DNA from: Chryseobacterium sp. Marseille-Q5410
GTDB taxonomy: Bacteria > Bacteroidota > Bacteroidia > Flavobacteriales > Weeksellaceae
DNA: 64,000 bases
Assembly: GCA_946892665.1 (NCBI GenBank)
Contig: CAMPOT010000001.1
Location: 620,001-684,000, forward strand
Direction of reading: 5' to 3'
Shown here: in pieces, positions 51,262-59,941 of the stretch
Layout: each line of letters begins with the position of its first letter
Numbering within the stretch: the first letter of the stretch is position 1
Position numbers and translations under genes: made by a program
The notes under the pieces: model-generated
Told to the model about the DNA's origin: nothing
Databases searched by the model: none
Seen by the model: only the letters and a program-made list of their open reading frames with translations

Positions 51262-51493
51262 TTAAAAGTTTGAGTACTTAATCAGCATCTTGTATAATGA
51301 ATGATTGGCAGAATGATCTGTAAGAGAAACGAGTTCGGTATCTTTCAGAATTGCTCCGTAGTTGTAGATTGATTCTAAAACAGGAGCGGAACTCGTTCGG
51401 TCCATTAATATGGTTTCTGCAGAAATTTTTACCATCTTCATAGTTCTGCAGATCTTTGATGAAAATCTCAATTTCTCTAATCTCCATTCTCAT
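51262..51493 (-). pseudogene. Possible frameshifted small gene
   Basis: Two overlapping minus-strand frames read like parts of one protein. One begins MRMEIREIEIFIKDLQNYED (from 51493), while the other continues SSAPVLESIYNYGAILKDTE and ends HSLYKMLIKYSNF (to 51262). A single indel near 51390-51410 would join them. I do not recognise the family. It may also be chance. Confidence 0.3.
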
Positions 51494-51570
51494 CGTAAGA
51501 TGCAGCGATTTAATTTAAACAAAGTTAAAATAAATTTTGTATTATCGTGCCTCTAAAAATTATACGACAG

Positions 51571-52149
51571 ATGCAGGATTTTATTCTTTATTTAAAATTG
51601 GGTTGGGAACATATTATTTCCTTGGATGCGCTTGATCATCAACTTTTTGTGTTGGTTTTAATGGCAATTTATGTGTTCAAGGATTGGAAAAAAATCTTAT
51701 GGGTGGTTACCGCATTTACCATCGGTCATTCGATTACATTGGTGCTAAGTGCCTTTGATATTTTGCGCGCACCAGCGAAATGGATTGAGTTTCTGATTCC
51801 ATTAACCATCGTGATCACGGCTTTAGATAATATTTTGATGCGGAACAAGCCGCAGAATTTAATGCAGGTGAACTATTTTTTCGCTTTGTTTTTCGGGTTA
51901 ATTCATGGGATGGGATTTGCAAATACCGCCAGAATGATGATGTCCAAAGAGCAAAGTATTATCGTTCCACTTTTGGGTTTTAATATCGGGCTGGAAGTTG
52001 GGCAAATTGCTGTAGTGATCGTGATTATGATTATTCATTTCGTGATGCTTACTTTGTTTAGAATCAACAAAAAAGAATGGGTAATGTTTGTTTCTTCGGC
52101 TGTTTTTGCGCTGGCTCTGAAAATGGCTTTGGAAAGAATTCCTTTTTAA
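51571..52149 (+). CDS. HupE/UreJ-family membrane protein
   Basis: The ATG at 51571 (MQDFILYLKLGWEHIISLDA) is preferred over a GTG at 51547, giving 192 residues. There are about six membrane helices. The family segments are GWEHIISLDALDHQLFVLVL, the His-containing TAFTIGHSITLVLSAF and FGLIHGMGFANTARMM. The conserved His and Asp residues suggest a metal transporter (nickel or cobalt in HupE/UreJ), but the short flavobacterial form has not, to my knowledge, been shown to transport anything. It is followed after ~80 nt by an M1 peptidase. Confidence 0.82.
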   Translation: MQDFILYLKLGWEHIISLDALDHQLFVLVLMAIYVFKDWKKILWVVTAFTIGHSITLVLSAFDILRAPAKWIEFLIPLTIVITALDNILMRNKPQNLMQVNYFFALFFGLIHGMGFANTARMMMSKEQSIIVPLLGFNIGLEVGQIAVVIVIMIIHFVMLTLFRINKKEWVMFVSSAVFALALKMALERIPF

Positions 52150-52228
52150 TATGTTAAATTTCTCATTTATCATGCTTTTTCTGTAACGATTTCATAGTTT
52201 TGAATACTCTTAATTAAAACAACATTCC

Positions 52229-54601
52229 ATGAAGTTTAAGTCCATCATTTTGTCATTATTTATTCCTTTTGGAATTTACGCTCAGGATATCCAAAACAAT
52301 CCGAAGAGCAACCATGGCAACAAATTCGAACAGTTAGGAACTATCTTGCCCACTCCAAATATTTACAGAACCGCTTCCGGAGCTCCCGGGCAAGGTTATT
52401 GGCAAAACAGAGCAGATTACCAAATTGATGCGTATCTGGATGAGGTGAAGAGAAATTTAAAAGGTTCCGAAACGGTGACTTATTACAATAATTCGCCTGA
52501 TGATTTAGAGTATCTTTGGCTTCAGTTGGATGAAAATGAACAATCAACGGTAAAGAATGCCGGCTATGATGCTCAGTCTACAATTCCAAAACAAACAACA
52601 ACAGACCACCTTAGAACCACCGACTTGCCCGCAAAAGACAATGGTTATGGTGTGAATTTAGAAAAAGTAACCGATGCTTCCGGCAATCCGCTGAAATATA
52701 TCGTGAATAAAACCATGATGCGGATTGATTTGCCAAAAGTTTTAAAGAAAGGTGAAAAATTCGTCTTTAAAATCGATTGGAATTATAATATCCCGAACCG
52801 TATCGAAATGGGCGGTAGAGGCGGTTACGAATACTTCCCGGAAGACGGAAATGATCTCTACACTATTACACAATGGTTCCCGAGAATGTGTGTTTACAGC
52901 GATTTCAAAGGATGGCAAAATAATCAGTTTACCGGAAGAGGCGAATTTGCCTTGGTGTTCGGGAATTATAAAGTGACGATGAACGTTCCTGCGGATCATA
53001 TTGTGGCATCGACGGGCGTTGGGAAAAATTTTGAAGAAGTTCTTTCTTCTACTCAATTGGCAAGATGGAAACAATCGCAAAGTGCCGCCGAACCAGTGGA
53101 AATTGTCACATTAGATGAAGCAAAAAAAGCAGAAAAAAATAAATCCAAAGAAAGAAAAACCTGGAAGTTCGAAGCAGAAAACGTAAGAGATTTTGCCTGG
53201 ACTTCTTCCAGAAAATTCGTTTGGGACGCCATGAAAGTGGTGATACCTGAAAACAACAATCCTGTGATGGCGATGAGCTTGTACCCCAAAGAAGCATACA
53301 ACCTTTACAGAAAATTCTCTACAAAAGCAGTCGCGCATACCATAAAAACATATTCGGAATTCACCATCCCTTATCCTTATCCTGTAGCACAATCTATCGA
53401 AGCTGCCAACGGGATGGAATACCCAATGATTTGCTTTAATTATGGTCGCACAGAGAAAGATGGAACCTACTCTGAAGGAATTAAAAACGGAATGATTGGG
53501 GTGATTATCCACGAAGTTGGACACAATTTCTTCCCGATGATCATCAATTCCGATGAAAGACAATGGAGCTGGATGGATGAGGGTTTAAATACTTTTGTGG
53601 AATATCTAACAGAAGAAAAATGGGATAATAAATTCCCATCAAGAAGAGGTCCTGCGCATACGATCGTGGATTATATGAAACTTCCGAAAGATCAGTTGGA
53701 ACCGATCATGACCAATTCGGAAAATATTAACCAGTTTGGTCCGAATGCATACTCAAAACCGGCCACCGGATTAAATATTTTGCGCGAAACGATTATGGGA
53801 CGCGAACTCTTCGATAAAGCATTTAAAACGTATGCCAAAAGATGGGCTTTCAAACACCCCGAACCGGCAGATTTTTTCAGAACGATGAATGATGCAAGTG
53901 CTGAAAACCTCGATTGGTTCTGGAGAGGTTGGTTCTACGGAATTGATCCGGTCGATATTTCCATTGATAAAGTTACCGTAGCTTCGCCAAACTTGGATAC
54001 TGACCCACGATCAAGAGAAATCAATTACACCATCGATAAACCACAGCAAAATGACTTCGAAGATATCTCGAAAATCCGAAACAGAAACGATAAGAACATC
54101 AGTTTTTATACAGATAAAGACAAAGAAACCCAAGATTTCTATTGGAGATACAACCGAGGAATGGAAAAAGTAGATCAGAATAAAAAATATATTTTGAAAG
54201 TTGATAATTTGGAGAAAATTCCGAATAATGAGAAAGCAAAATTAAAGGATATCTATGCTTATCAAATCGATTTCAGCAATAAGGGTGGATTGGTAATGCC
54301 GATCATTCTTGAGTTTACTTTTGAAGATGGCAGCAAAGTGAACGATAAATCTTCCGCGCAAATCTGGAGAAAAAATGAGCAAAAGGTTTCTAAAACTTAT
54401 TATTTTGATAAAAAACTGAAATCTATCCAACTCGACCCGATGCGTGAAACCGCGGACATCGATACTTCCAACAACTTTTGGGGCGAAATTCCAGAACCGG
54501 CAACAAAATTTGAAGTGTTCAAACAGAAAAACGGAGAAGCCGTGCGAGGTGCTGCACAAGGAAAAGTAAATCCGATGCAGGCCGCCGGAAAGAAAAATTA
54601 A
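52229..54601 (+). CDS. M1-family metallopeptidase, exported
   Basis: The 790-residue protein has a signal peptide ending FGIYAQ (~1-19), an N-terminal beta domain and the gluzincin catalytic site HEVGHNFFPM (His428, Glu429, His432). Glu451 in WMDEGLNTFVEY is the third zinc ligand, at the HExxH-18-E spacing. The exopeptidase motif GxMEN reads NGMEYP, so the aminopeptidase-type Asn is replaced and the specificity may differ from classic aminopeptidases. It has no type IX sorting domain, so periplasmic action is likely. It is the last gene before groESL and ends at a terminator. Confidence 0.93.
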   Translation: MKFKSIILSLFIPFGIYAQDIQNNPKSNHGNKFEQLGTILPTPNIYRTASGAPGQGYWQNRADYQIDAYLDEVKRNLKGSETVTYYNNSPDDLEYLWLQLDENEQSTVKNAGYDAQSTIPKQTTTDHLRTTDLPAKDNGYGVNLEKVTDASGNPLKYIVNKTMMRIDLPKVLKKGEKFVFKIDWNYNIPNRIEMGGRGGYEYFPEDGNDLYTITQWFPRMCVYSDFKGWQNNQFTGRGEFALVFGNYKVTMNVPADHIVASTGVGKNFEEVLSSTQLARWKQSQSAAEPVEIVTLDEAKKAEKNKSKERKTWKFEAENVRDFAWTSSRKFVWDAMKVVIPENNNPVMAMSLYPKEAYNLYRKFSTKAVAHTIKTYSEFTIPYPYPVAQSIEAANGMEYPMICFNYGRTEKDGTYSEGIKNGMIGVIIHEVGHNFFPMIINSDERQWSWMDEGLNTFVEYLTEEKWDNKFPSRRGPAHTIVDYMKLPKDQLEPIMTNSENINQFGPNAYSKPATGLNILRETIMGRELFDKAFKTYAKRWAFKHPEPADFFRTMNDASAENLDWFWRGWFYGIDPVDISIDKVTVASPNLDTDPRSREINYTIDKPQQNDFEDISKIRNRNDKNISFYTDKDKETQDFYWRYNRGMEKVDQNKKYILKVDNLEKIPNNEKAKLKDIYAYQIDFSNKGGLVMPIILEFTFEDGSKVNDKSSAQIWRKNEQKVSKTYYFDKKLKSIQLDPMRETADIDTSNNFWGEIPEPATKFEVFKQKNGEAVRGAAQGKVNPMQAAGKKN

Positions 54602-54611
54602 AAAAAATAAA

Positions 54612-54644
54612 GAAAGTCATTCAAACTATTGAGTGACTTTTTTT
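54612..54644 (+). terminator. Terminator of the M1 peptidase gene
   Basis: AAAGTCA (54612-54618) with TGACTTT (54633-54639), extended inside by TCAA/TTGA pairs, followed by a T-run. Confidence 0.85.
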
Positions 54645-54757
54645 CTGCCAAAATTGCACATCCTTCTTCTTTAAAATGACAGTTTTGCAGTTAGCTTCTC
54701 TTGGCATTGTTTTGGAGAAACGTCGGGTGTATAATTATAATTTAAAATTAAAAAAAT

Positions 54758-55036
54758 ATGTCAGTAAATTTCAAACCATTAGCAGATCGTGTTCTAATTG
54801 AACCGAACGTTGCAGAAACTACCACTGCATCAGGAATCATCATTCCGGATACCGCAAAAGAAAAACCACAGGAAGGAACTGTTGTAGCAGTTGGTCCAGG
54901 AAAAAAAGACGAACCAACTACCGTAAAAGTGGGCGACAGAGTACTTTACGGAAAATATTCAGGTTCTGAATTAAAACTGGATGGTACAGATTATTTAATT
55001 GTAAAAGAAGGTGATCTTTTGGGAATTGTTGGGTAA
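54758..55036 (+). CDS. groES: Co-chaperonin GroES
   Basis: The 92-residue protein has all GroES features: [20 protein letters not shown] at the start, the mobile loop [38 protein letters not shown] and the final [13 protein letters not shown]. It caps the GroEL cavity as a heptamer. Its stop is followed at once by a heptad array that begins at 55039, then by an inserted four-helix-bundle gene, and groEL starts 442 nt later. The operon is thus interrupted, although no terminator lies between, so read-through transcription of groEL remains possible. Confidence 0.98.
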   Translation: MSVNFKPLADRVLIEPNVAETTTASGIIIPDTAKEKPQEGTVVAVGPGKKDEPTTVKVGDRVLYGKYSGSELKLDGTDYLIVKEGDLLGIVG

Positions 55037-55038
55037 AA

Positions 55039-55067
55039 GCAGGATGCAATAGGCAATAAGCAGGATG
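55039..55067. repeat. Heptanucleotide array, left end of copy 2
   Basis: Four 7-mers in register (GCAGGAT, GCAATAG, GCAATAA, GCAGGAT) and a partial fifth. The start codon of the inserted gene (55065-55067) is made by the last bases of the array. Confidence 0.85.
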
Positions 55068-55418
55068 CGTAACTACAGAAAATATGAGGTTTGGGAAATT
55101 GGTCATAAATTAACTAAAGAAATTTATCTTCTTACTTCAAAATTTCCGAAAGAAGAAATCTACGGATTAACTTCTCAGATTCGAAGAGCATCAGTTTCAA
55201 TTCCTACTAATATTGCAGAAGGTGGCGGACGTTTAACCGACAAAGAATTCGGAAGGTTTATTGATATAAGTTTAGGTTCGTTAAATGAGACAGAATATCT
55301 TTTATTCTTATCAAAAGAATTGAATTTCATCTCAGAATCAGAATTTGAACCAATTGCAATTCAATTGAATCTTCTCCGACAAAAATTAATTCAACTCAGA
55401 AAAAAAATATTAGAATAA
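55065..55418 (+). CDS. Four-helix-bundle protein, 23S rRNA intervening-sequence-protein-like, inserted in groESL
   Basis: The 117-residue protein begins MRNYRKYEVWEIGHKLTKEI and has the family core RRASVSIPTNIAEGGGRLTD, GSLNETEYLLFLSKELNFIS and a basic C-terminal helix. It belongs to the same superfamily as the gene at 49734 but to a different branch (AEGGGR rather than REAKNA in the signature). Its ATG overlaps the last repeat of the left heptad array, so the array supplies part of the coding start. It is in the groE orientation and is presumably expressed with the operon. The function is unknown. Confidence 0.92.
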   Translation: MRNYRKYEVWEIGHKLTKEIYLLTSKFPKEEIYGLTSQIRRASVSIPTNIAEGGGRLTDKEFGRFIDISLGSLNETEYLLFLSKELNFISESEFEPIAIQLNLLRQKLIQLRKKILE

Positions 55419-55432
55419 AAACCAGCGGTTTT

Positions 55433-57104
<1,672 letters not shown>

Positions 57105-57110
57105 TATAGC

Positions 57111-57173
57111 GCCATAAGCTATAAGCAGTAGGCAATAAGTTTACGGCGTACAGCATAAAGCGTATTGCAATAA
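57111..57173. repeat. Solo heptanucleotide array downstream of groEL
   Basis: Nine consecutive 7-mers in perfect register, eight starting with GC and one with GT; examples are GCCATAA, GCTATAA, GCAATAA and GCATAAA. GCAATAA is shared with the array at 55039. There is no associated ORF, so it may be a leftover end or a solo form. Confidence 0.85.
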
Positions 57174-57177
57174 AAAC

Positions 57178-57209
57178 ATCCGTTCAGAATTTTCTGAGCG
57201 GATTTTTTT
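57178..57209 (+). terminator. groEL terminator
   Basis: ATCCG and TCAGA on the left pair with TCTGA and CGGAT on the right, with a one-base bulge on each side and a small loop, followed by nine T. Confidence 0.88.
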
Positions 57210-57210
57210 T

Positions 57211-57330
57211 TGGAGCCGGGAACCTGCTCTTCGCTATTACTCCTCGCTCAGCCTCTACCGGCTCGTTCCTCGCCGTCCGCGGCCTCACTGTGGGGTAGCC
57301 GCTGCGATCAGGGCTAGGGGTTCGGGATTC
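57211..57330 (-). ncRNA. GC-rich structured intergenic element (candidate RNA or repeat)
   Basis: About 120 nt are far more GC-rich than the surroundings. On the minus strand they contain CCTAGCCCTGATCGCAGCGG, the hairpins GCCG-CGGA-CGGC and AGCC-GGTAGA-GGCT, and a start and end (GGAATCCCGAACC / GGTTCCCGG) that could pair weakly. I have seen similar 'AGCCC(T/C)GATnnnAGCGG' sequences in flavobacterial intergenic regions, and the Rfam motif Flavo-1 is one candidate to compare. The strand is a guess and no protein frame fits. Confidence 0.4.
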
Positions 57331-57337
57331 CAAATAC

Positions 57338-57375
57338 AACTTTGTCAAAGTTCAAAACTTTGACAAAGTTTTTAT
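57338..57375 (+). terminator. Perfect 15-bp palindromic hairpin
   Basis: AACTTTGTCAAAGTT (57338-57352) is the exact reverse complement of AACTTTGACAAAGTT (57356-57370), with a CAA loop and TTTTT after it. Each arm is itself nearly palindromic. It may be a terminator or a repetitive palindrome. Confidence 0.7.
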
Positions 57376-57382
57376 ACCACAT

Positions 57383-57417
57383 AAAATCCCGATTAAGTGA
57401 TGAACCGGGATTTTTTG
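57383..57417. terminator. Bidirectional terminator before the restriction endonuclease gene
   Basis: AAAATCCCG (57383-57391) and CGGGATTTT (57406-57414) form a 9-bp stem with a 14-nt loop and T-runs on both sides. Confidence 0.8.
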
Positions 57418-57455
57418 TTCTTTATTACTAAAAGTATTATAATTGCTAGTCCTGT

Positions 57456-58070
57456 CTAGGGCTCAATACCCAAAATTAACAATGGAACAGGTGGACTATT
57501 ACGACCTTGTCTCATCACATTATAGACTTCACCTTCATAATATGCAATTCCACTACTCATTTGACTTTGCATTTTTTTTGTGGGTAAGATTTCAATACCT
57601 AGGTTGATCTTTCCACCGGAATAAAACATCATATGCTTTACAAAAAGGTCAAACGCTACAAATGCATATTTTCCAAATTGAACTTCTACAGCAATTTTTT
57701 CTTTTACAAAATCGGTTTGATTATAACTAAAAATCGGATTCTCCTCACCATGTTCAATAAGAAATTTCTTTTGCTCCTTAGCCTCCATTGGAATACTTTG
57801 TTCCATTAACTCACGATCCAGAGTGATATAGTAATTGTATCTGCTTTCATTCCATCCTTTTTTATCAAAAGCTTCATTGAAAGCTTCATTTAGACCAATA
57901 GGTGATAGCAATGCACTTCCAATTTTCTTTTGTTCCTTACTTATCTTAGTTCTTAATTGTTCGGCATCAATACTTTCAATAACATCAACAATTTCTTTGT
58001 ACAATTTATTATGGTGTACTAATAGATATTCTTCTCCGTTTAAATGGGAATATTTTTGAGCAATTTTCAT
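57456..58070 (-). CDS. Type II restriction endonuclease, BglII/BstYI family
   Basis: The 204-residue protein matches the BglII/BstYI-type endonuclease family. It has a mostly helical N-terminal half and the catalytic core KEKIAVEVQFGKYAFVAFDL (residues ~125-144, metal-binding acidic residues plus Gln in the ExQ position). This is followed by GKINLGIEILPTKKMQSQMS and GIAYYEGEVYNVMRQGR. BglII cuts AGATCT and BstYI cuts RGATCY, so a GATC-containing palindrome is the expected target, although the exact outer bases cannot be read. Its ATG follows the methyltransferase stop by one base (TAACATG), so the pair is translated together. Confidence 0.9.
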   Translation of the reverse strand: MKIAQKYSHLNGEEYLLVHHNKLYKEIVDVIESIDAEQLRTKISKEQKKIGSALLSPIGLNEAFNEAFDKKGWNESRYNYYITLDRELMEQSIPMEAKEQKKFLIEHGEENPIFSYNQTDFVKEKIAVEVQFGKYAFVAFDLFVKHMMFYSGGKINLGIEILPTKKMQSQMSSGIAYYEGEVYNVMRQGRNSPPVPLLILGIEP

Positions 58071-58071
58071 G

Positions 58072-59016
58072 TTACAATTTAATTTTTAGTTGATTCCACT
58101 CGTCAGGTAATTTAGCAATTTTGTCACTGTCCTTGGGCTTATGAATTGGCTTGTTGATAGGTCTCGTTTTTAAAATACCTTCCTTAAGTTCATTAATTCT
58201 ACGATTTGCAATATCACAGTACGCCTTCTCCCTTTCAATTCCAAAGCCGTTACGGTTATTTTTTATTGCACCAATTACAGTCGAGCCTACGCCCGCGAAT
58301 GGATCTAAAATCCAGCTATCTTCGTTAGATAATGCTAAGACACAACGTTCCACTAGTTCAATTGGAAATTGACAAGGATGTTCCGTTTTTTCGGGATGAT
58401 TTGATTTGACGTTCGGTATATTCCAAATCTCATTGTCCCAATCGTTCACAACTATTTCCCAAATATCGCTTGGGTTTTTCCCTAGTGGGTTACCAGAAAT
58501 CTCTCCTTTTTTATCACCTTTATAATGTCTTTTTCCCGGATATTTTGCAGGTACTCGCACATTATCTAAATTAAAAATGTAATTATCAGATTTACTAAAC
58601 CATAGAATTGTTTCATACCTCCCACTAAACCTTTTCGATGCATGTAGTCCATGGCCAAAATGCCAGATAATTCTATTTCTAAGTTTTAGCCCAAATTTTT
58701 TAAATATCTGATAGTAAAAAATATCTAAAGGAAAGACTTCTCCTTTATCAACAAAGTTACCAACCTGCCAGCAGATATTCCCATTTTCAGAAAGTGTCCT
58801 AACAATTTCGGCTATTATACTTTCCTGTGTTTTTAGATATTCTTCGATACTTACTTTCGTTTCGTAAGACTTACCAATATTATATGGTGGCGAAGTAATT
58901 ACCAAATCGAATTTACCGTCTTCAATTCTTCTTAAAGATTCTAAACAATCGGCATTCTTAACAATATAATCAGTGGACGGATTTATATAGTCGAATAATG
59001 GTTCTTTAATTTTCAT
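58072..59016 (-). CDS. Beta-class DNA methyltransferase of the RM pair (probably N4-cytosine)
   Basis: The ATG at 59014-59016 (MKIKEPLFDYINPSTDYIVK) gives 314 residues; an upstream start at 59058 is possible. Motif IV comes first as DLVITSPPYNIGKSYE (residues ~38-53), and the SAM-binding motif I lies near the C-terminus as ILDPFAGVGSTVIGAIKNN. This order defines the beta class. SPPY rather than DPPY suggests N4-cytosine methylation, as for M.BglII. It protects the site cut by the adjacent endonuclease. Methyltransferase first, endonuclease second on the same strand delays restriction until protection, a common RM layout. Its upstream region consists of 21-bp repeats. Confidence 0.9.
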   Translation of the reverse strand: MKIKEPLFDYINPSTDYIVKNADCLESLRRIEDGKFDLVITSPPYNIGKSYETKVSIEEYLKTQESIIAEIVRTLSENGNICWQVGNFVDKGEVFPLDIFYYQIFKKFGLKLRNRIIWHFGHGLHASKRFSGRYETILWFSKSDNYIFNLDNVRVPAKYPGKRHYKGDKKGEISGNPLGKNPSDIWEIVVNDWDNEIWNIPNVKSNHPEKTEHPCQFPIELVERCVLALSNEDSWILDPFAGVGSTVIGAIKNNRNGFGIEREKAYCDIANRRINELKEGILKTRPINKPIHKPKDSDKIAKLPDEWNQLKIKL

Positions 59017-59085
59017 AAGGCATTTCTTTTTGCTGTGGTATAAAGATGTATTTACCACTCTTCAAAGATAATTATTTGCCCCCAA

Positions 59086-59295
59086 CCGCCCAAATGGACG
59101 CCAAGCCTCCAAATTTTCGGTCTTCAACCCCAAAAATGAGCCTCGGAACCCCAAACTTGAGGTCTTGAACCCCAAAAATGAGGCTCTGCGCCCCAAAAAT
59201 GAGGTCTCGAACCCCAAATTTTAGCCGCGGAACCGCAAATTTGCACCCTAGAACAGCATCTTTGCACAGTAAGACCGCATTCGTGGGCAGTGGTC
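59086..59295. repeat. Ten tandem 21-bp repeats upstream of the methyltransferase gene
   Basis: Units of exactly 21 bp run from 59086 to 59295, each beginning with CC(C/G)C or a close variant, with CAAA next in most. The best-conserved units (59128-59232) start CCCCAAAAATGAG or CCCCAAACTTGAG. The period is three times seven, echoing the heptad arrays elsewhere. They fill most of the gap between the methyltransferase start and the next terminator. No spacer-repeat alternation, so not CRISPR. Confidence 0.85.
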
Positions 59296-59313
59296 GATAT
59301 TTTCGGGAACAAA

Positions 59314-59337
59314 AATCCCCAGCTGATGCCGGGGATT
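59314..59337 (-). terminator. Terminator downstream of the 166-residue hypothetical gene
   Basis: AATCCCC (59314-59320) and GGGGATT (59331-59337) form a 7-bp stem with a 10-nt loop, preceded by AAAA, which gives the T-run on the minus strand. Confidence 0.8.
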
Positions 59338-59340
59338 GTT

Positions 59341-59841
59341 TTAAGGGGTTGGGTTATCGGTGTCCGGGGCGGGCTTTTCTCTACCTTTACCCGAGCGGTT
59401 GAAAAACTGTTTCATTTCATTCATCTTGGTCTCGTAACCGGGTGCCTGCGAACCGGCTTTGTAGGTGGTGTAGGCATAATCATCCAGCGCGCTTTGGTAA
59501 TTGTCGTAATCGTGCAGAATTTTGGCGTTTTTAATTCTTTCCAAAAGTGCATCCAGGCGGTACTGAATATTTTCCATCACCTGTCGGCTGTTGTAATCCT
59601 TTTCAAATTCGTCCCAATCCAAATCGGGTACCGAAAGGTTGGGCGAGTTGCGGCGGTAGTCCCATACTTTGTTCACCAGCAGTTTGTTCTGCTCATTCAC
59701 ACTGCCATAGGTGCTGCGTTCTTCAGCGGTAAGGCTTACCGTAAGCACTGCGAGTGCATTTTCTAGTTGGGTTAGGGCATCCTGTGCGGCGGTTACCTGA
59801 GCTGCTGTCAGGTGCGCATTGTTTAAATTGGTTATAGGCAT
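59341..59841 (-). CDS. Hypothetical helical protein (166 aa)
   Basis: The product is an all-helical, charged, cytoplasmic-looking protein: AAQVTAAQDALTQLENALAV near the start, LLVNKVWDYRRNSPNLSVPD in the middle, and GYETKMNEMKQFFNRSGKGR near the proline-rich end (EKPAPDTDNPTP). It has no signal peptide or motif I know. I recall similar proteins annotated as hypothetical in Chryseobacterium-like genomes. The GC content of the gene is higher than that of its neighbours (many GCG, GGC and CCG codons), which may point to transfer. It ends at a clear terminator. Confidence 0.7.
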   Translation of the reverse strand: MPITNLNNAHLTAAQVTAAQDALTQLENALAVLTVSLTAEERSTYGSVNEQNKLLVNKVWDYRRNSPNLSVPDLDWDEFEKDYNSRQVMENIQYRLDALLERIKNAKILHDYDNYQSALDDYAYTTYKAGSQAPGYETKMNEMKQFFNRSGKGREKPAPDTDNPTP

Positions 59842-59894
59842 AACTTTGTGTTTTTTGATTATGATAAATATAAGGAATTTCTTTCAACAAAAAA

Positions 59895-59918
59895 ATCCGT
59901 TCAACGAATTGAACGGAT
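59895..59918 (-). terminator. pyk terminator
   Basis: ATCCGTTCAA (59895-59904) and TTGAACGGAT (59909-59918) form a perfect 10-bp stem with a CGAA loop, 24 nt after the pyk stop. A-runs upstream give a T-run on the minus strand. Confidence 0.92.
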
Positions 59919-59941
59919 CTTTATAAATATCGTAACGGTTT

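Noticed and set aside
54683-54714. Heat-shock promoter or CIRCE element upstream of groES
   Set aside because: There is a TTTTG and a later GTTTTG, but neither matches the -7 consensus well, and no CIRCE-type inverted repeat (TTAGCACTC) is visible.
59086-59295. CRISPR-like array
   Set aside because: The units are contiguous 21-mers with gradual divergence and no unique spacers between constant repeats; no cas genes are near.
59124-59312. Minus-strand 62-codon frame with a repeated Trp-Gly-Ser peptide
   Set aside because: It is only the translation of the 21-bp repeats (21 is divisible by three, so the frame stays open) and has no independent support.
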